Assembly: GCA_032358165.1 (NCBI GenBank)
Contig: JAALGY010000012.1
Span: forward strand, 3,100,001-3,164,000
From: Diplosphaera chodatii
Taxonomy: Eukaryota > Chlorophyta > Trebouxiophyceae > Prasiolales > Stichococcaceae
DNA: 64,000 bases
Direction of reading: 5' to 3'
Position 1 is the stretch's first letter. Each line of letters begins with the position of its first letter. Shown in pieces: positions 1 to 12,141 of this stretch. A program made the translations under genes and the position numbers. The notes under the pieces were generated by a model. That model was given only the letters and a program-made list of their open reading frames with translations, searched no databases and had not been told where the DNA came from.

Positions 1-1582
1 GTCTGTGCAAACTCGTGCTGGACGCCATACCTGATGGACATTCAGGTGCGCTGGCCATGTAGGGTCTTGCCAAGACACGCCTGAAGAGCCTGCCATGTAG
101 GCTGCTGTGCACACGCATACCCTGACGCACCCATCATACGCTGTCTTGCTGAATGCAATGGGACAGCTGTGACGTCGAGATGACTTCAAGAGCACGGAGT
201 GGCTGTTGGGGCTGCAAAGTTCCTGCAAAGCAGCCATGTGACCCTGCAGCCACTGGCACAGGCGCAGCTGTACGGCCTGATGGGATTGCTGACAGCACTG
301 GTGCGGCTGCGGTGGGAGGCCCTGGGGCCACAGCATCCAGACACGCTGCGGGCCGTCGATCACTGGAGCATCGCGCCCGCGCACCATGACGATGCAGCTA
401 CACGGTGTGTCCTGGCATGATACGCTTGCACGTATGCACTTCCATATATGGCCACACACATCAATCCAAGTGACACACACAGTGCCATGTGTCCCTGTAG
501 ATAATATCAGGCCGGCAACCATACTGCTGGGTGCCCAACAGGCATCGCCCTATGCTGGGCGCGGCCATCGCCCTGTGGGGCCGCGACAACCGAGAAGTCC
601 TGGCCGTATGGACAGCCTGGGGTGGCAGCTGCGGGAGCTGGCGCAGCTGCCCGATGCGCGGCAGCGGCACTCAGAGGCGCTCGCGGGGTGCCGTCGCATG
701 CTGAGGGAGCTGCGCCCGACCTCCATCAGTTGCGCCGGCAGCCTGGCATGTGTGGAGCACGCCCTTGGGCAGCATGGCGCAGTGGCGCAGCGGTTTCAGC
801 AGGGAATGATGTGCATTGACACTGACAACATGCCACACGCATGTGCCTGGAACCAGCTGCCAGCCTGCTGCTGCCAGCAGTGTTCAAGGCTGCTAACTGG
901 TAGTAAACAAGACAACCAGCTGCTTCTCCCTGCCTGTCCTGACGGTGATGTGTTGTTCGCCGCGCATGCAGGTGCTGGCGGCATGGGAAGACCTGTTAGG
1001 GCCGGAGCACCCAGACACGCTGGACGCCCGCTGCAATGTGGCCGCGCTGCTGGCGGCTGGTCCCACACCCTAGGGTCTGGGACGCCAAGCTCAACCTGGC
1101 GCTTAAGCTGCGCGCATGTGGGCAGCACGGCGAGGGGTTGCAGCCGCTACGAGAGGTCGTAGCGGCACAGCAGCGCCGGCTTGGCCCGGACCGTGCAGAT
1201 ACAATGCGCTCGGTAGGCAATCTGGCAGGCCAGCTGTCAGCGGATGGGCAGCTTGAACCTGCAGCGGAGCAGCATGCATGCCAGGCCTTGCTGCTGGAGG
1301 AGCGGCTCCACAGGGCTGTAAAGCAGTGGCGTGGTGCACTACACAGCAAAGCGGCCGGGCATCTTCAGGCTGCTGCAGGAGGTAGAGATTGCAGAGCAGC
1401 AGCATGTAGGAAAAGCAGCTGCGGCTCGGGGGCCTCCGAAGGCGACAACTCACCAGTCGTCGCTGGTGTGGGCTGATAAAGCAAAGGATGCCGATGCGGC
1501 GAGGCCAGGCGCGCCGCAGCTGGCAGCCAATGAGGCTCCGCTGTTAGAGCAGCCACTGCCACCTGTCCTCAGTGCTGTGTAA
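1..1582 (+). pseudogene. Gene B1, TPR-rich protein, 5' end outside window, frame-broken
   Basis: Exon-like segments on the plus strand resemble kinesin-light-chain TPRs. One at about 199-400 contains WEALGPQHPDTL. One at about 610-805 runs from MDSLGWQLRELAQL to AVAQRFQQ. One at about 970-1050 follows a TGCAG acceptor and contains LLGPEHPDTL. One at about 1075-1320 contains RRLGPDRADTM and LLLEERLH. A C-terminal segment begins near 1331 (VHYTAKRPGIFRLLQEVEIA) and ends at TAA 1580-1582. Against the other copies there is a 1-nt loss near 610 and a 2-nt loss near 1320 where copy 2 reads through, so this copy is probably decayed. The intron/exon borders are inferred, and the protein's function is unknown beyond a TPR scaffold. 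Confidence 0.45.
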
Positions 1583-1996
1583 AGGATCGAATGATCAAGA
1601 GTTCTATGTGGGCATTGTGCAGACTGGGTATTTGGACCTGAGTGTTGACTGCACCTGTCAGTGTAGGGCTGGAGTGTTTGCTCACTCGCAACAGCATGCA
1701 GCATGCTGCCAATGCCAGTAGTATTGTCAGCGTACTGAACCATTGGACACTGTTTTAGTTGCTGCAGGAAACACAATTTACACATGGTCAACCGGCTGCG
1801 CTTCATGTGCTGAGAACTTGCAAATGACTGCTGACCACAGCTATCACACCATACTCGATATGATGCGGCTCATGCAAGGTCAACGCAGACAGCACGACCG
1901 CCCAGCTGCACTACTACCAAGTGCTGAACTGCTGCCATACGTCTCAGAACAGGCACGACGTTGACATGGCTGCTGTAAAGATCGCTTACTTGACCC
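1583..1996. other. Spacer between converging genes B1 and C1
   Basis: This 0.4-kb stretch separates the B1 stop from the inferred C1 stop. It is well conserved among modules 1-4 and includes a short plus-strand frame (1743-1964) found in modules 1-3. That frame has no recognisable motif and no clear splice context, so I treat it as 3' untranslated sequence. I see no RNA gene or mobile element here. Confidence 0.4.
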
Positions 1997-4900
1997 TCAG
2001 TCCGCAATAGCGAGTAAGTAGTCTTGCTGGTTCCCAGACACCTGTGCTGCGTGCGCTGCGCCGGTAGCAACCTCCGCTGCATCGCCAACTTTCATTTTCA
2101 ACTCAGCGGCGTGCGCCAGCATGTTCGTGCGCCATTGTCGGAGCCGGCGCAGCTGTGCCACCGCCGCGGTCGACCGCCCCAGCTGGCACAGCTGCCTCGC
2201 CAGAGCGGGGCCAATGCCCAGCGTCATGTCTGGTCCGGGCCCACCACCCGCCGCATTCCCGGTGGTGCTTGCTGCATCACCCGCGCCGCCGCTGCATGCT
2301 GGCGCCAGGCTGGCACGCCGCCCTGCCACCGCAGCGACGCTGCGAACCGCGCCCGGGTGGGTGCTCCGGCCCAGCACTATCTGCACCAGCAGCCGCAGAG
2401 CACATATTTCGTAGAAGTGTCTAGCGCTGAGGGCTGAGCCACAGCAGCAAGCCACAGCACGCAGTGCGGCAGGGTCGGACTGCGTTTTGGAACACACGCA
2501 GCGGTCATAGAAGCGATACATGCTGGGCATCCAGGTGCGGCACTCTGCCGATGCCACCAGCGCACCTGGGTGGACGGCTTTTGCACTGACGTGCGTAGGC
2601 GTGCCTGCAGCCAACGGCTGTCAGCAGGCTGCCATTGCGCCAGCCCCACGCCAGCACTGACAGCGGCGCTGTTGGCCACCAGCGTTTGTGCTGAAGGGAG
2701 CACGCTGCCACGCAGCAGCCGCGGCGGCTCGTTCACAGCACAGTTGGAGCAGTGCTACAGGCATGGCGCCGGCGCCCGCACCCGGGTGGCCTGGAGACGA
2801 AAAGTACCTGGTGGCTCTCAGCAGAAAGACACTGTGTGCTGGCGAGCTGATCTGGCGACCTGCCGTGCCCAGGTTGTGGAATGTGGACATTTGCACGGGC
2901 ACTCAGCAGTGTGGCATGCCGCAAGGTTAGACAGCACTTGGTACAGCAACACAGCCATGCGCAGGTGACCACACACCTCACCACCATCTGGAACCAGCTG
3001 CCCATACGAAATGCCTGCTTTATGGCCATTGCTGTTATGCTACTACCCCCATTGGTAGTGCTGCCCATGCGCGCTTTCAGCAGCCACACCAGCGCCTGTG
3101 CACACGACAACAACCATTATTGCCTCGTCTCTGGCAGCTGTAAGGTGGCACACAGCACATGCGCGAGGCTGTCAGCAGCCACAGCCTGGTGCACTCGCAC
3201 GTGACGTCAGAATTGCGGTGAGTGGTCACAGCAGCGCAGCTGTGGCCACACACCCAGTCAGAGGTGCTACTGGTGCTACTGCTTCATGTAGCAGCGCAGA
3301 ATTTCAACCTTGACACATTCGCCAGTACGTCGCCCGAGCCTTGTCAGCCCTGCCCAGCAGCTCCATGCATATTACACAGTGGGTGATGCAGGCATGCGCC
3401 AGTGTGTCAGCATTCTGATGCCGCTTCGATTGCCCCAGCCTTGGTTCGGTCGCTGAGTCATCGTGCCGAGCAGAGGTATGGCAGGCCGGCAGGAATGGCA
3501 TCATCCGCCAGCAGCAGGCAGCAGTCAGCTCTGCGGTAGGACTTGATGGTAACCGGCATGGTAGCACGGCTTTGCACGAGCTGCCTAGACTGCTTGTTCA
3601 GGGGCTGTTGTACTGCTCAGCAGTCGTTTTCCCAGGCAAGGCTCACCTTGTATGTAGGCATGTAAACTGCCTGATTGCAGCGCCCGCTGCAGATTCGCTG
3701 CCGCCCGTGCATGGTGCCCCAGCTGGGCACAGTTGCCTCGCTGGGCTCGTGGTACTCAACGCTGTAACGTCCTAGGTTCTGTCAGCCCATTGACCAAAGA
3801 CCTGGTTTTGGGCGGCCATCATACAAGCATCTGCCTCATTGCGATTGTGAGATGTGTCCCAAGTGGAGGCCTGCAGAACTGGCCTGAAGTTCGGCCTGAA
3901 GGCAACGCTATCAAAATACGCCGTACAAGCACAGGACAGCGCCTTGTCACAGAGTGCATGGCCCAGGAGCTTTACAGCACGCATTGTGGCACTAGCTGAA
4001 GTGCGGTGCGTGTCTGGAGCGACAGGCTGTTCTTGCTCTACATCCAGTCTGGCATCCAGATCGCCAGATCTCCAGATGCACCTTCACTTTCGACGCACTA
4101 CACAACTGCCAGAGCAGGTGATGAATGTCATCACACAAATGACGTGACACTGCTGGCTCCGACCACATGATGCCGAGCGGTGCCCTTTTGGGTTGCACAT
4201 CGCCACATGTGGATCATGGTGCATGCATTTGCGGTGGCGAGTCTTGGCTGATGTGCATGATGGTGCATCTGCTGACAGCGAGCCACACTTGCACGGAGCG
4301 CCACGGTTAAGCCTCAAGGACAGGCTGATCACTTTCCCGCAAACTGCCAGCCTAAGACAGCGCGCACATTCAGCGGCCATGCAGATTCATACATACGCGC
4401 AGGTAACAGATCAAGCTCAGCTCGTCCCGCATGTCTCGCACAGTCATCAGCCATTGATGTTTCTGCTGTCTCCCGGCCTCAGAGTGCTCTGGCTGCCAAC
4501 ACAGCAGACAGCAGCACAAAGCTACGCAGCGGCTGGCCGTGCATGCTGCTCGTGGATGTGGGGCAGCAGGCTGGGCAGTTTGAAAACGTATGCGGGTCTG
4601 CTGCATAAGCCGCACCGCCTGACAGTTTCAGAGGCCAATCTGGATTCGGGAGCTACCAATGCTGCGGCTTGACAAGGTTGGTGCTTGTGTTTGATCTGCA
4701 ATGAGGGCTGATTACACAGCTGTATATACTCAACCAGGCACCTCTGCTGTGCTGTCACTGCACAATCTGTGATGCTGTCAGCAAACCTTCTGCCCTGTGC
4801 GCAGCGGCGGTGGTGCTCTAATTAGTATTGCTAGACAGCAGCCGTGGCCTGCAGCAGCTGCAGCAGCTGATCCACCAGCTCACCAGCGCTGTGTTGCAGC

Positions 4901-5330
4901 CTGCCGTCTGCACGGTGCTACTTGGCGTGGCCGCTGAGCACTGCTGCAGCGCTGCCGCTGCACTGGACGGCTCTGCCAATGCCCCGTAGCTGTAACTGCA
5001 GGGCCCTCACACAGTTTGCCAAAACTAGGTGACAGCTGTCAGTACAGAGCAATGCCCTGGCAAGTGTGCGCTGTGTATCAGCATCCGTCATGGCTTCAGC
5101 TCCCTGGATACTCTGGACCTACAGGCTTGAGGCTCTGCCAGGCGGGGCAGCACGCATTGTTATTGGTCAGCCCATGGCGACAGAGCACCTGCGTCTGCAG
5201 CACAGCAGCGGCAACTGCATCTAGCTGGCAAGACTGCCGGGCTGCTGGCTGCGAAGACACAACCGCCCCCAGATAGCCGGTACGCAAGACTAAAAGGATA
5301 CACGAGCATGTCCATCTGCTTGCTTGATGC
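1997..5330 (-). CDS. Gene C1, minus-strand TPR-like gene divergent from A1 (approximate model)
   Basis: Several minus-strand segments, conserved in all modules, look like exons of a degenerate TPR protein. From 5' (right) to 3' (left) they are: a segment around 5100-5330 (PAARQSCQLDAVAAAVL); one around 4836-5060 ending LVDQLLQLLQATAAV in other modules; one around 3950-4110 (GDLDARLDVEQEQPVAPDTH); one around 3330-3520 (NADTLAHACI then LLGRADKARA); one around 2560-2730 (LVANSAAVSAGVGLAQW); and a last one at 1997-2420 (ALARQLCQLG) with stop at 1997-1999. The A/L spacing and the LG..xxA pattern fit TPR helices. The gene points away from A1, with the putative starts within about 100 bp of each other. 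Exon borders are not resolved and function is unknown. Confidence 0.35.
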
Positions 5331-5392
5331 GCTCACGAAGCAGAGGTGCAACTGGTATGCATCACCCAGCACTTCTTTGTTGTGAAGGGGCC

Positions 5393-8300
5393 ATGGCGTG
5401 CAACGGGCACGACGTGTTTCTCAGCCACTCGGGCAGCGAAGATGGCGGCTTGGTGAAGATGGTGCTGGACTTTGTGCGGCGCGAGCTGGACGGGCTGCAG
5501 CCCCCGCGGCAGCGCACCTTTCTAGATGAGCACAGCCTCAGCCACGGGCCCGCAGATGTGGCCGTAGAGCACGCGCTGCGCAACTGTGCTGTGGGTGCGT
5601 CACCTGCTCCTCGGTGCATGTGTAGGTTCATGTCCTGGTGCCGATCGTTACAGCACACCTGCTGCTGTCTGACAACATGACGTCAGGCATGGCCAGCGAT
5701 GGGGATGCGCACCACTAAGGCGATCCCACTGGTGCTGTGTGATATCTGCGCACAGCCTCTTTCTTTGCGACTGCTCTGGTCCACATCTGGCTCAGAACTT
5801 GCCGTTAGCTCAGGACCTGTGAACTGGTAAAGGCAGGCATGCTTACAGTAGGAGTGCCCCTGTGCCATGCAACATGTGCAACCCAAGTTCAGATACACCC
5901 AACAATTGCCGGTTGTTATACAGGTGTGGTCGTCTTGAGCGAGGACTTCCTGCGCAGCAGCTGGTGCATGTGGGAGCTGGGCCTACTGATGCAGCGCCAA
6001 GCACAGCAGAGGCAGGACCGCGCGGCAGGCCGCCAGACGCCAGGGCAGCAGCAGACCGTCATCCCGGTGTTCAACAGAGTCAGCTACGAACAGTGCAGGC
6101 AGATTCGACAGAAGTATCAAGAGGACAGCTTTTGGGGCAGTCCGGAGCGTCCTTCAGCGGAGACAGTGGAAGAGTGGGCAAGCCATGTTGAGGAGCTCTG
6201 CGCTCATAGTGGCGAGCGTGGTGACCAGGTAAGGCCCTGAAGTGGCCCACAGGATGCACTCCGGCATATCACCGAGTGCTCTCAAAACCGGCTGAGTGCA
6301 TGCTCCTCATTGACAAGGCGGTTTCATCAAGGAGCTGTTTGCATGTGTGCAGACAAACGTGAAGGAGCCGACGCAGCTGGCAGATCACACGCTGGATCGT
6401 GTCGTTGCTGCGCTGAAAGACGCTGGCAAGCTCGGACAGCACGTGCAGCGTGACGCCAGGCGCATGCCACTGGTGCAGTTGGGACGCCCACCCTTGTGTC
6501 TGGGCCGCCACCATGAGCTCGCCGCTGTGGAGGAGCGGCTGTTGAGCGAGCGGCTGGTGCTCGTCGTGGGCGGCCCTGGTGAGGGTAAGAGCACGCTCGC
6601 AGCAGAGGCCGTGCACCGCATGCTCGATGGCGGCCGAGATTTCAGCGGCGTGTACCTGGTCGACCTCGCCAACGTGCCAGGTGAAGAATATGGACTGAGG
6701 ACGCACACTGAGGTCATGCAGCGCCAGTGCCGCAAGATCGTACACTGCCTGGGTTGGTCACTTGACATCGTGTGGTCAGTCATGCTCGCATTGCATTGCA
6801 GGGAGCAGGGATGATCTGACGCAGCACGTGGCAGCTGTCCTGTGCGCAGCATGCAGCCAGGCGCAGGTGCATGACTGCTTCGTGCTGGGCAGAAGCGCTT
6901 GCCTTGATGTGGACATTGCCTGTGCACATCAGCACTGCACAGCTGCTTGCTGTTTGCATGCTGCAGGAGGGCGCGTCACTGGCCTCAATCTCAAGCTGGG
7001 AGAGTCTGCTTAGGTGGATGCGCATACAGACACGACCATTGCTGGTGGCTTTTGAGAATGCCGAGGGCGTGCTGGGCACTGCAAACGAGGTAATCACAAT
7101 GCCTTTGCGACAGTCGGATGGCAGATGGTGGAAATTATAGCTGTACGTATGTGTGTGCACTCTCACATCACCGTACATCTGTGTGCAAAGTAAATGAATG
7201 ATAATGTGTTCTTCCTGAGGAGGGGCTTCACAGCAGGTTACGCCTGCAGGTGCTTTCGGACGTCATACGCGAGCTGCACGGCTGCAGCGCTGTGCATCTG
7301 CTGCTGACGTCCAGGATCAGAATGAACAATGCCAGCATCAGGCCACTGCTGCTGACACCTATGGACGCTGCCAATGCTGTCAAGCTGCTGCAGGACCAGC
7401 AGCCCAGCTGGCAGCCAGCCCAGGCGGCACTCGTGGCTGAGCATTGTCAGCACAATGCGCTGCTGCTCACCATCATTGCCAGGCTGGTGGCCGAAGAACG
7501 CTGCACTGCTCAGGTGTCTTTCACTTGTGTCGTGCATCATGCAACACCTGTATACCACCAGCACCATGAGTTGAGTTGACGACGTCTTCCATGGACAACT
7601 GGTTGTGCTAACTTCATGTGCTTGCCTGATAACTGTGGATCTGCTCCGATCAGGAAGCTGTGGAGGCAGCAGAAGGTGGCGGGCCCCTAAGTCTGTTGGA
7701 AGGCGCACGAATTGGCGGCGCCAGCAACGATCCGCATGTCCAGCGATCGTGCACCTGGTTGGAGTCGATGCTGCAGCCGGCCGAGCGAGACGCACTCATC
7801 GCGCTGGCCCTCTTCAGGTGTGCAGATTTACAACCGCGCAGTCAAGATGACCCAGGGTTCCTTCCTTGCAGTGCCAGGTGTATGCATGTGCATCAATACC
7901 TCTCCTATCTGGATTGCTCTGTCACCGCTGCTTGAAGGCTTTGCACAAGGCTCTAGCTTGACCAGGTCTCGCCGTTCCTATGGTTCATCCAAAGCTCCTG
8001 CCGCCACAGGGGCAGTTTTGGAGACACGGGCGTCGCTGCACTGCTGCAACAGTCCAGCACTCAAGTCGTCAGGGACTTGGTGGACCTGTCCCTTGTCAGC
8101 TGCAGCAGTGTTGCGACGGCGACCAGCCACGGCTTGGGACAGCAGCGGCAGCAGCGACGGCGGTACACCATGCACCCAGTGGTCTGGCACTTTTCAGAGC
8201 GCCTGCGCCTGCAGCTGCAGCAGCAGCAGCCGCCGGCGCAGCAGCTCGTTGCTGTGGAAGCTTTCATGAGCCACATGCTGCAGCGTGGCAACCGTCTGTG

Positions 8301-11300
8301 GGAGCTGCAGCCAGGAACTGGCGGCACTGCGGATCTGGGGGAGGCGCACCAGCTGCTGGCAGATGAGCTGCCCAATTTTGTTGCGTTGTCAAGTCAGCTC
8401 AGCCGGCCGCCGCTCAGCAACAGCAGTTTCAGTGTTGAGAAGCTGCCCCAGCTCGATCGCACAGCTGATGCACTTGCTGCCTATGGCAGGCACACAGCAG
8501 CAAGAAAACTCCTCAGACAGATCGTACAAATCCGCAGCAATGCTTGGGGTCCAGAGGACCCTGACACGCTGAGCAGCATCAACGACCTTGCCACGGTGCT
8601 TGGCGAAATGGGGCAGTATGAGGAGGCGGCGGCGCAGCTGCAGCAGACGCTGGAGATCCGGCAGCGGGTGCTGGGGCTGGAGCACCCAAGGACACTGCTC
8701 AGCATGAGCAACCTAGCAAGCGCACTTAGCGAAATGGGGCAGTATGAGGAGGCGGTGGCACAGCTGCAGCCGACGCTGGAGATCCAGCAGCGAGCGTTGG
8801 GGCCGGAGCACTTAGACACGCTGGCCAGCAGGCACAACCTCGCCATCGCACTCAACGAAATGGGGCAGTATGAGGAGGCGGCGGCGCAGCTGCGGCAGAC
8901 ACTGGAGATCATGCAGCGGGTGTTGGGGCTGGAGCACCCGCACACGCTGATCAGCATGAGCTGTCTCGCAACGGTGCTTGGCGAAATGGGGCAGTATGAG
9001 GAGGCGGCGGCGCAGCACCGGCAGACGCTGGAGATCCGGCAGCGGGTGTTGGGGCTGGAGCACCCAGACACGCTGATCAGCATGAGCTGTCTCGCCACGT
9101 TCCTCAGCGACATGGGGCAGTGTGAGGAGGCGGCGGCGCAGCTGCGGCAGACACTGGAGATCATGCAGCGGGTGTTGGGGCTGCAGCACCCGCACACGCT
9201 GGCCAGCATGCATAATTTAGCTGGGGCACTCGTCAAAATTGGGCAGCTCGAGGCAGCACTGACCCTGCAGCGGCGCACAGTGCCGCTTAGGCAACGGGTC
9301 CTGGGGCCAGAGCACCTGGACACGCTGGCCAGCATGAACGTTTTCGCAACGGTGCTCAGCCAAATGGGGCAGTATGAGGAGGCGGCGGCGCAGCTGCAGC
9401 AGACGCTGGAGATACAGCAGCGGGTGTTGGGTCCGGAGCACCCGCACACGCTGGTCAGCAAGAGCAACCTAGCAAGTGCACATAGGAAAATGGGGCAGTA
9501 TGAGGAGGCGGCGGCGCAGCTGCAGCAGACACTGGAGATCATGCAGCGGGTGTTGGGGCTGGAGCACCCGCACACGCTGATCAGCACGAGCAGTCTCGCA
9601 ACGGTGCTTGGCGAAATGGGGCAGTATGAGGAGGCGGCGGCGCAGCTGCTGCAGACGCTGGCGATACAGCAGCGGGTGCTGGGGCTGGAGCACCCAGACA
9701 CGCTGACCAGCATGAGCAATCTCGCCACGGTGCTCAGCGACATGGGGCAGTATGAGGAGGCAGCGGCGCAGCTGCGCCAGACGCTGGAGATCCGGCAGCG
9801 GGTGTTGGGTCCGGAGCACCCGCGCACGCTGGCCAGCATGAGCAGCCTCGCAACGGTCCTCAGCCAAATGGGGCAGTATGAGGAGGCGGCGGCACAGCTG
9901 CAGCAAACGCTTGAGATACAGCAGCGGGTGTTGGGACTGGAGCACCCGGACACGCTGGCCAGCATGGGCAACCTCGCCACAGTGCGTGGCGAAATGGGGC
10001 AGTATGAGGAGGCAGTGGCGCAGCACCGGCAGACGCTGGAGATCCGGCAGCGGGTGTTGGGGCTGCAGCACCCGCACACGCTGGCCAGCATGCATAATTT
10101 AGCTGGGGCACTCGTCAAAATTGGGCAGCTCGAGGCAGCACTGACCCTGCAGCGGCGCACAGTGCCGCTTAGGCAACGGGTCCTGGGGCCAGAGCACCTG
10201 GACACGCTGGCCAGCATGAACGTTTTCGCAACGGTGCTCAGCCAAATGGGGCAGTATGAGGAGGCGGCGGCGCAGCTGCAGCAGACGCTGGAGATACAGC
10301 AGCGGGTGTTGGGTCCGGAGCACCCGCACACGCTGGTCAGCAAGAGCAACCTAGCAAGTGCACATAGGAAAATGGGGCAGTATGAGGAGGCGGCGGCGCA
10401 GCTGCAGCAGACACTGGAGATCATGCAGCGGGTGTTGGGGCTGGAGCACCCGCACACGCTGATCAGCACGAGCAGTCTCGCAACGGTGCTTGGCGAAATG
10501 GGGCAGTATGAGGAGGCGGCGGCGCAGCTGCTGCAGACGCTGGCGATACAGCAGCGGGTGCTGGGGCTGGAGCACCCAGACACGCTGACCAGCATGAGCA
10601 ATCTCGCCACGGTGCTCAGCGACATGGGGCAGTATGAGGAGGCAGCGGCGCAGCTGCGCCAGACGCTGGAGATCCGGCAGCGGGTGTTGGGTCCGGAGCA
10701 CCCGCGCACGCTGGCCAGCATGAGCAGCCTCGCAACGGTCCTCAGCCAAATGGGGCAGTATGAGGAGGCGGCGGCACAGCTGCAGCAAACGCTTGAGATA
10801 CAGCAGCGGGTGTTGGGACTGGAGCACCCGGACACGCTGGCCAGCATGGGCAACCTCGCCACAGTGCGTGGCGAAATGGGGCAGTATGAGGAGGCAGTGG
10901 CGCAGCACCGGCAGACGCTGGAGATCCGGCAGCGGGTGTTGGGGCTGCAGCACCCGCACACGCTGGCCAGCATGCATAATTTAGCTGGGGCACTCGTCAA
11001 AATTGGGCAGCTCGAGGCAGCACTGACCCTGCAGCGGCGCACAGTGCCGCTTAGGCAACGGGTCCTGGGGCCAGAGCACCTGGACACGCTGGCCAGCATG
11101 AACGTTTTCGCAACGGTGCTCAGCCAAATGGGGCAGTATGAGGAGGCGGCGGCGCAGCTGCAGCAGACGCTGGAGATACAGCAGCGGGTGTTGGGTCCGG
11201 AGCACCCGCACACGCTGGTCAGCAAGAGCAACCTAGCAAGTGCACATAGGAAAATGGGGCAGTATGAGGAGGCGGCGGCGCAGCTGCAGCAGACACTGGA

Positions 11301-12141
11301 GATCATGCAGCGGGTGTTGGGGCTGGAGCACCCGCACACGCTGATCAGCACGAGCAGTCTCGCAACGGTGCTTGGCGAAATGGGGCAGTATGAGGAGGCG
11401 GCGGCGCAGCTGCTGCAGACGCTGGCGATACAGCAGCGGGTGCTGGGGCTGGAGCACCCAGACACGCTGACCAGCATGAGCAATCTCGCCACGGTGCTCA
11501 GCGACATGGGGCAGTATGAGGAGGCAGCGGCGCAGCTGCGCCAGACGCTGGAGATCCGGCAGCGGGTGTTGGGTCCGGAGCACCCGCGCACGCTGGCCAG
11601 CATGAGCAGCCTCGCAACGGTCCTCAGCCAAATGGGGCAGTATGAGGAGGCGGCGGCACAGCTGCAGCAAACGCTTGAGATACAGCAGCGGGTGTTGGGA
11701 CTGGAGCACCCGGACACGCTGGCCAGCATGGGCAACCTCGCCACAGTGCGTGGCGAAATGGGGCAGTATGAGGAGGCAGTGGCGCAGCACCGGCAGACGC
11801 TGGAGATCCGGCAGCGGGTGTTGGGGCTGCAGCACCCGCACACGCTGGCCAGCATGCATAATTTAGCTGGGGCACTCGTCAAAATTGGTCAGCTCGAGGC
11901 AGCACTGACCCTGCAGCGGCGCCCAGTGCCGCTTGTGCAACGGGTCCTGGGGCCAGAGCACCCGGACACGCTGGCCAGCATGCATAATTTAGCTGAAGCA
12001 CTTTTCTGCAATCGTCAGCTTGAGGCAGCACTGACCCTGCAGCGGCGCACAGTGCCGCTTACGCAACGGGTCCTGGGGCCGGAGCACCCGGACACGCTGG
12101 CAGCTGTATCCCTCTATGACCATATCATCGCACTGAGATAG
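5393..12141 (+). CDS. Gene A1, TIR-NB-ARC-TPR receptor (NLR-like), intact
   Basis: Eight exons join in one frame: 5393-5594, 5924-6228, 6353-6680, 6802-6866, 6967-7089, 7250-7513, 7654-7817 and 8010-12141. All junctions are GT-AG and the product is 1,860 residues. TIR, residues 1-~165: HDVFLSHSG (strand A), RTFLDE (strand B), then VVVLSEDFLRSSWCMWEL, whose E85 sits at the position of the TIR NADase catalytic glutamate, and VIPVF. NB-ARC: P-loop GGPGEGKST 242-250; Walker-B-like RPLLVAFENAE near 323-333; sensor LLLTSR 358-363. The winged helix follows, with GSFGD near 485 and YTMHPVV at the MHD position (~538). About 28 TPRs of 42 residues, typified by MGQYEEAAAQL and LGLEHPDTL, end in a cap at AAVSLYDH. 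The start at 5393 is chosen because homology among copies begins there; an in-frame upstream ATG is not supported. NLR proteins of this kind act as cytosolic switches: ligand binding to the repeats, NTP-driven oligomerisation, TIR signalling. That role is inferred. Confidence 0.9.
9202..10083 (+). repeat. 882-bp higher-order repeat, copy 1 (seven TPRs)
   Basis: A block of seven TPR units begins at the codon for ASMHNLAGALVKIGQ. The same sequence follows twice more with a period of exactly 882 bp. By eye I find no base difference between copies. Confidence 0.92.
10084..10965 (+). repeat. 882-bp higher-order repeat, copy 2
   Basis: Second consecutive copy of the seven-TPR block, with the same unit order and the same silent sites as copy 1. 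Confidence 0.92.
10966..11847 (+). repeat. 882-bp higher-order repeat, copy 3
   Basis: Third consecutive copy. It is followed at 11848 by a single related unit (ASMHNLAG...) that already differs, for example AAATTGGTCAG in place of AAATTGGGCAG. That marks the end of the homogenised tract. Confidence 0.92.

Larger units (their letters stand above)
8560..12100 (+). repeat. TPR array of A1: 28 x 126 bp
   Basis: Twenty-eight successive 42-codon units lie in one uninterrupted exon. The invariant core is L-A-x-x-L-x-x-M-G-Q-Y-E-E-A, and QRVLG-(L/P)-E-H-P-x-T-L closes each unit. Variation is concentrated at a few sites: the first five residues of helix A, the pair after AAQ, and the residue before QRVLG. 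Five individual units come first, then three copies of a seven-unit block, then two divergent units that lack the MGQYEE core. Confidence 0.92.

Noticed and set aside
1743..1964. Short plus-strand frame conserved in modules 1-3 (ends near LLPYVSEQ)
   Set aside because: Modules are so similar that conservation alone is not evidence of coding. There is no motif or splice context, and module 4 has lost the start and part of the frame.
5324..5392. An upstream in-frame ATG as start of A1 (MMRSRSRGATG...)
   Set aside because: The corresponding region in A3 and A4 is unrelated in sequence, while identity among all four copies begins at the ATG before the GHDVFLSHSG motif.
9878..11866. Three identical 74-codon plus-strand frames (RRRRHSCSKRL-type)
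   Set aside because: They are out-of-frame readings of the 882-bp block, repeated because the block is repeated.
8481..11882. A 1,133-codon open frame on the minus strand opposite the A1 TPR array
   Set aside because: It is a shadow of the 126-bp repeat. A periodic, stop-free sense frame without TTA, CTA or TCA triplets in the antisense register stays open on the other strand. Smaller versions lie opposite the arrays of A2, A3 and A4. The sense frame continues from the winged helix with consistent splicing.
8010..12141. A minisatellite or CRISPR-like array, from the regular 126-bp and 882-bp periods
   Set aside because: The period is a multiple of three, the translation is a canonical TPR throughout, and there are no unique spacers. 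It is protein-coding repetition.
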